Origin: Nitrospirales bacterium
GTDB taxonomy: Bacteria; Nitrospirota; Nitrospiria; Nitrospirales; UBA8639
DNA: 32,609 bases
Assembly: GCA_022824735.1 (NCBI GenBank)
Contig: JAJDZI010000086.1
Span: forward strand, 1-32,609
Direction of reading: 5' to 3'
The notes beneath the pieces were generated by a model that was given only the letters and a program-made list of their open reading frames with translations, did not search any database and was not told where the DNA came from. The position numbers and the translations under genes were made by a program. The first letter of the stretch is position 1, and every line of letters starts with the position of its first letter. Below, piece by piece: positions 30,472 to 32,609 of this stretch.

Positions 30472-30969
30472 ATGTCAATAGATTCAGCAAATGAGGTCGG
30501 CACGCCCTCGTTGGGCGTGAGACTCTCCACAGCCGGTTCAATCATCTCACTGGTGTGTGCGGTGCATTGCGCCTTAACGCCATTGGCGTTGTTAGCGCTT
30601 CCCTTGCTCGCTGCGCAATACGGTGGAGCGCTCGAGGCCGTGGTCGGTTCAGTGTTTTCTCCTTCGGCTGAATGGGTGTTTTGGGGCGTTGTCGTGGTCG
30701 TTGCCGGTGGAGGTGTACTCGTGACCTATCCCCTTCATCGGGACCGCCGGCCGGTAACGTTGACGATGGCCGGCTTCTTGACGTTGCTGTTGGCGCGTTT
30801 AGTTGTGGGAGAGGGTTCGAGCCTGGAACTTGCCGGAGACTTGATCGGGGCTTCCTTCATCGCCTGGGGTGGATTCGTGAACCGGTCCTTGTGCCGGTGT
30901 CATCCTTGTCATGCACGCGACAAGAAGACCGAAGACTCCCAGCCCGTTATTGTTTCGCCGGGTCCTTGA
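30472..30969 (+). CDS. MerC-domain integral membrane protein
   Basis: A 165-residue protein with three or four membrane helices. The first has CAVHCALTPLALLALPLL (Cys29, His32, Cys33), the Cys-x-x-His-Cys pattern of MerC-domain proteins. Further helices are near WVFWGVVVVVAGGGVLVTY and TLTMAGFLTLLLARLVV. The C-terminal end has CRCHPCH, a metal-binding-like cluster. MerC moves mercuric ions inwards in mer operons, but this copy stands alone without merA or merR, so mercury transport is not assured. ATG 30472 was chosen as the first start outside the repeats; its ribosome-binding site is weak. Confidence 0.8.
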   Translation: MSIDSANEVGTPSLGVRLSTAGSIISLVCAVHCALTPLALLALPLLAAQYGGALEAVVGSVFSPSAEWVFWGVVVVVAGGGVLVTYPLHRDRRPVTLTMAGFLTLLLARLVVGEGSSLELAGDLIGASFIAWGGFVNRSLCRCHPCHARDKKTEDSQPVIVSPGP

Positions 30970-30974
30970 TTTAC

Positions 30975-31076
30975 GGAACCTCTGAGTTATTGTGATAGCG
31001 GGATGCAGGGCAAGGCGTCCCGGAGCGAAACCCGAGGCTTATCAGGGAGATAGGTAAGGGGTAAGTCAGAGGTTCC
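30975..31076. repeat. MITE-like element, copy B
   Basis: A 102-bp element with perfect 11-bp terminal inverted repeats, GGAACCTCTGA (30975-30985) and TCAGAGGTTCC (31066-31076). The interior shares about 70 bp with the reverse complement of copy A (18667-18835). It ends one base before the stop codon of the DAHP synthase gene, so it forms the 3' untranslated end of that gene and could fold as a terminator. Confidence 0.8.
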
Positions 31077-32153
31077 TTACGGGGTGCCTACGTGCATGGG
31101 CGATTGTTTTGCCAATGTATCGGCCAGTTCATACAATAGGGTTTCCGTATCCTCCCAACCGATACAGGCATCGGTAATCGAGATCCCGTATTCCAACGTT
31201 TTGCCGATCCCCCAGGATTGCTTGCCCGGTTTCAGGTTGCTTTCCAGCAAGAGCCCCAGGATGTATCGTTGTCCTTCGCAATATTGTTGCAGGACGGAAT
31301 GGGCAACCGGAATCTGGCGTGTGTGATCTTTGTCTGAATTTCCGTGAGAGCAATCAACCATGATGGGTCTGGCGATGTCTTCATCCACCAATCCGTCGCG
31401 GGCTTGAAGAATGTGTTCATGGCTGTAGTTTGTCTTTCCGCCGCCGCCGCGCAAGACGACGTGCCGGTCGGGGTTCCCGTTGGTCTTGATAATGGATGTG
31501 ACCCCGTCGAGATTAATCCCGACGAAACTGTGCGGTTGCCGCGCTGCCACCATGGCATTGAGCGCGACTTGCAGGCTGCCGTCCGTCCCATTCTTGAAGC
31601 CGACCGGCATGGACAATCCACTCGCCATTTCCCGGTGGGTTTGGCTTTCCGTCGTGCGTGCGCCGATGGCAGACCAACTGAGGAGGTCGGAAAGGTATTG
31701 GGGCGTGACCGGATCGAGTAATTCGGTGGCGCAGGGCACACCGAGCGCATTCAAGTCCAGGAGAACGGTTCTAGCCTGCCGGAGGCCTTCGGCAATGTCA
31801 CAGCTCCCGTCCAAATGCGGATCATTGATCAGCCCCTTCCACCCGACCGTTGTTCGCGGTTTTTCAAAGTAGGTTCGCATGACGATCAGCAGATGGTCTT
31901 TGGTTGCTTCACTCACCTTCTTGAGGGCGGCTCCGTAGGTCATGGCCGCTTCCGGGTCATGAATGGAGCAGGGGCCGATGACGACGAGGAGCCGATGCTG
32001 GTCTCGTCCATAGAGAATATCCCGAATGGCCTGACGGGTGTCCAGGACCGTGGCTTCCGTCGCCGTGCCGGCCGGCATGTGTTCCTTAATCTGCCGCGGA
32101 GTGACCAGTTCCTTGATTTCGATAACGTTTCGATTGTTCAGTGGTTCGTTCAT
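31077..32153 (-). CDS. aroG: 3-deoxy-7-phosphoheptulonate (DAHP) synthase, class I
   Basis: A 358-residue enzyme that condenses phosphoenolpyruvate and erythrose 4-phosphate in the first shikimate step. Class I (AroF/G/H) markers are VVIGPCSIHDPEAAM, VMRTYFEKPRTTVGWKGLINDP, GARTTESQTHREMASG, GFKNGTDGSLQVA, LRGGGG-KTNYSHEH and MVDCSHGNSDKDHTRQ. GGAAGG lies 7 bases before ATG. Which amino acid inhibits it cannot be read with certainty, so the aroG symbol denotes the family. It stands alone, followed at its stop codon by the MITE-like element. Confidence 0.95.
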   Translation of the reverse strand: MNEPLNNRNVIEIKELVTPRQIKEHMPAGTATEATVLDTRQAIRDILYGRDQHRLLVVIGPCSIHDPEAAMTYGAALKKVSEATKDHLLIVMRTYFEKPRTTVGWKGLINDPHLDGSCDIAEGLRQARTVLLDLNALGVPCATELLDPVTPQYLSDLLSWSAIGARTTESQTHREMASGLSMPVGFKNGTDGSLQVALNAMVAARQPHSFVGINLDGVTSIIKTNGNPDRHVVLRGGGGKTNYSHEHILQARDGLVDEDIARPIMVDCSHGNSDKDHTRQIPVAHSVLQQYCEGQRYILGLLLESNLKPGKQSWGIGKTLEYGISITDACIGWEDTETLLYELADTLAKQSPMHVGTP

Positions 32154-32609
32154 GAAGACAGCCTTCCTGACAATGCAAATATTCGCTGGAAAAATGAATA
32201 AAATTCGTACAATTGGCTGCGAAGCTTAGCGAAAATGACGATTTCTCGCAAGCGACGGTCTGGGTCCGTCACATTGGGTGGGCCGCAGTTGGCGAAGTCC
32301 AGGTCGTTTCCTATATTGTTGTAGAATAGGAGTGACACAGGAATCCCTCATGCAGGCTTGTCGCCTGTACCCCAAGGGATGACGGTGGGGACTTCTCTCT
32401 CCAATCTGTCATCCTCGTATGTGTTCAGTCATTCGTTGACAGTTTCAGTCGATGGGTTGAGGGGGCGTCATCCGTAAGAACACACCCAAGTTGTCATCCT
32501 GAGTTTGTCCTGAGCGAAGCGAAGGACCTGCGAAGGATCTGCTTTTACGGGCGTTTGGTCAAGCAACGACCCGTTCGCTTCGCTCAGGGCAGGCTCCTTG
32601 ATTCTTCGC
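32154..32609. other. Intergenic repeat region at the window end
   Basis: No gene is supported. Bases 32289-32317 carry a plus-strand promoter-like pair (TTGGCG, 17 bp, TATATT) pointing away from the DAHP synthase gene. Dispersed repeat words then follow, including GTCCTGAGCGAAGCGAAGGA (about 32507-32526) and CGTTCGCTTCGCTCAGGGCA (about 32572-32591), relatives of the 24-bp module. The region may continue to a gene beyond the window. Confidence 0.5.
32289..32317 (+). promoter_or_regulatory. Orphan promoter-like sequence
   Basis: TTGGCG (32289-32294) and TATATT (32312-32317) have 17-bp spacing. It is divergent from the DAHP synthase gene. No coding frame follows within the window, so it may drive a small RNA or a gene further right. 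Confidence 0.35.

Overview
The window is chromosomal DNA of a Gram-negative, moderately GC-rich bacterium. An outer-membrane-type barrel end, a periplasmic c-type cytochrome, a D-2-hydroxyacid-dehydrogenase-type FAD/Fe-S fusion, a MerC-like protein, a membrane-anchored MutS homologue and heavy seeding with short intergenic repeats suggest Nitrospirota (Nitrospira-like). That placement is an inference from gene content, not from a marker search. No rRNA, tRNA or CRISPR was seen.

Layout. 1-549: C-terminal end of a large outer-membrane beta-barrel protein, cut by the window edge. 721-4110: a minus-strand three-gene operon (DUF262 protein, DUF3696-type AAA ATPase, uncharacterised 320-aa protein) that looks like an anti-phage island. 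From memory it resembles the Menshen system. It is preceded by three direct repeats spaced exactly 23 bp, two possible tiny ORFs and a nested inverted repeat. 4573-5694: pentapeptide-repeat membrane protein. 5697-7537: REP-like palindromes, a good sigma70-type promoter, then scpA and scpB (condensin/kleisin partners of SMC). 7683-8602: a 129-bp duplication of the 5' end of the FAD/Fe-S gene brackets a RelE/ParE-type toxin-antitoxin pair. 8479-11319: the intact 946-aa FAD/Fe-S oxidoreductase. 11499-11777: small MoaD/ThiS-fold protein. 11799-11906: eleven ATAGCA words at helical spacing. 11907-13559: mostly repeats, with a DUF4258-like/DUF2283 pair inside. 13560-18082: dnaE-accA operon with a near-consensus promoter. 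18139-18636: cytochrome c, abutted by a MITE-like repeat. 18925-21268: a hypothetical protein and a membrane-bound MutS-like ATPase. 21307-26460: Lhr-type helicase and a secreted TPR protein on the minus strand. 26557-29367: secreted small protein, thioredoxin, recN. 29428-30099: DUF6445-like 2OG-Fe(II) oxygenase. 30472-30969: MerC-like membrane protein. 31077-32153: DAHP synthase. The last 450 bases are repeats.

Themes. Housekeeping functions dominate: chromosome segregation (scpAB), replication (dnaE), repair (recN, lhr), fatty-acid synthesis (accA), aromatic synthesis (DAHP synthase) and redox (trxA, cytochrome c). They are interleaved with accessory cassettes: a likely defence operon, a toxin-antitoxin pair lodged in a duplicated gene start, and a DUF4258/DUF2283 pair. 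Short repeat families are the other theme. A 24-bp module occurs in frame in the ScpB N-terminus and in the tail of the 26557 gene, and a MITE-like element with 11-bp terminal inverted repeats sits exactly at the DAHP synthase stop codon and next to the cytochrome -10 box.
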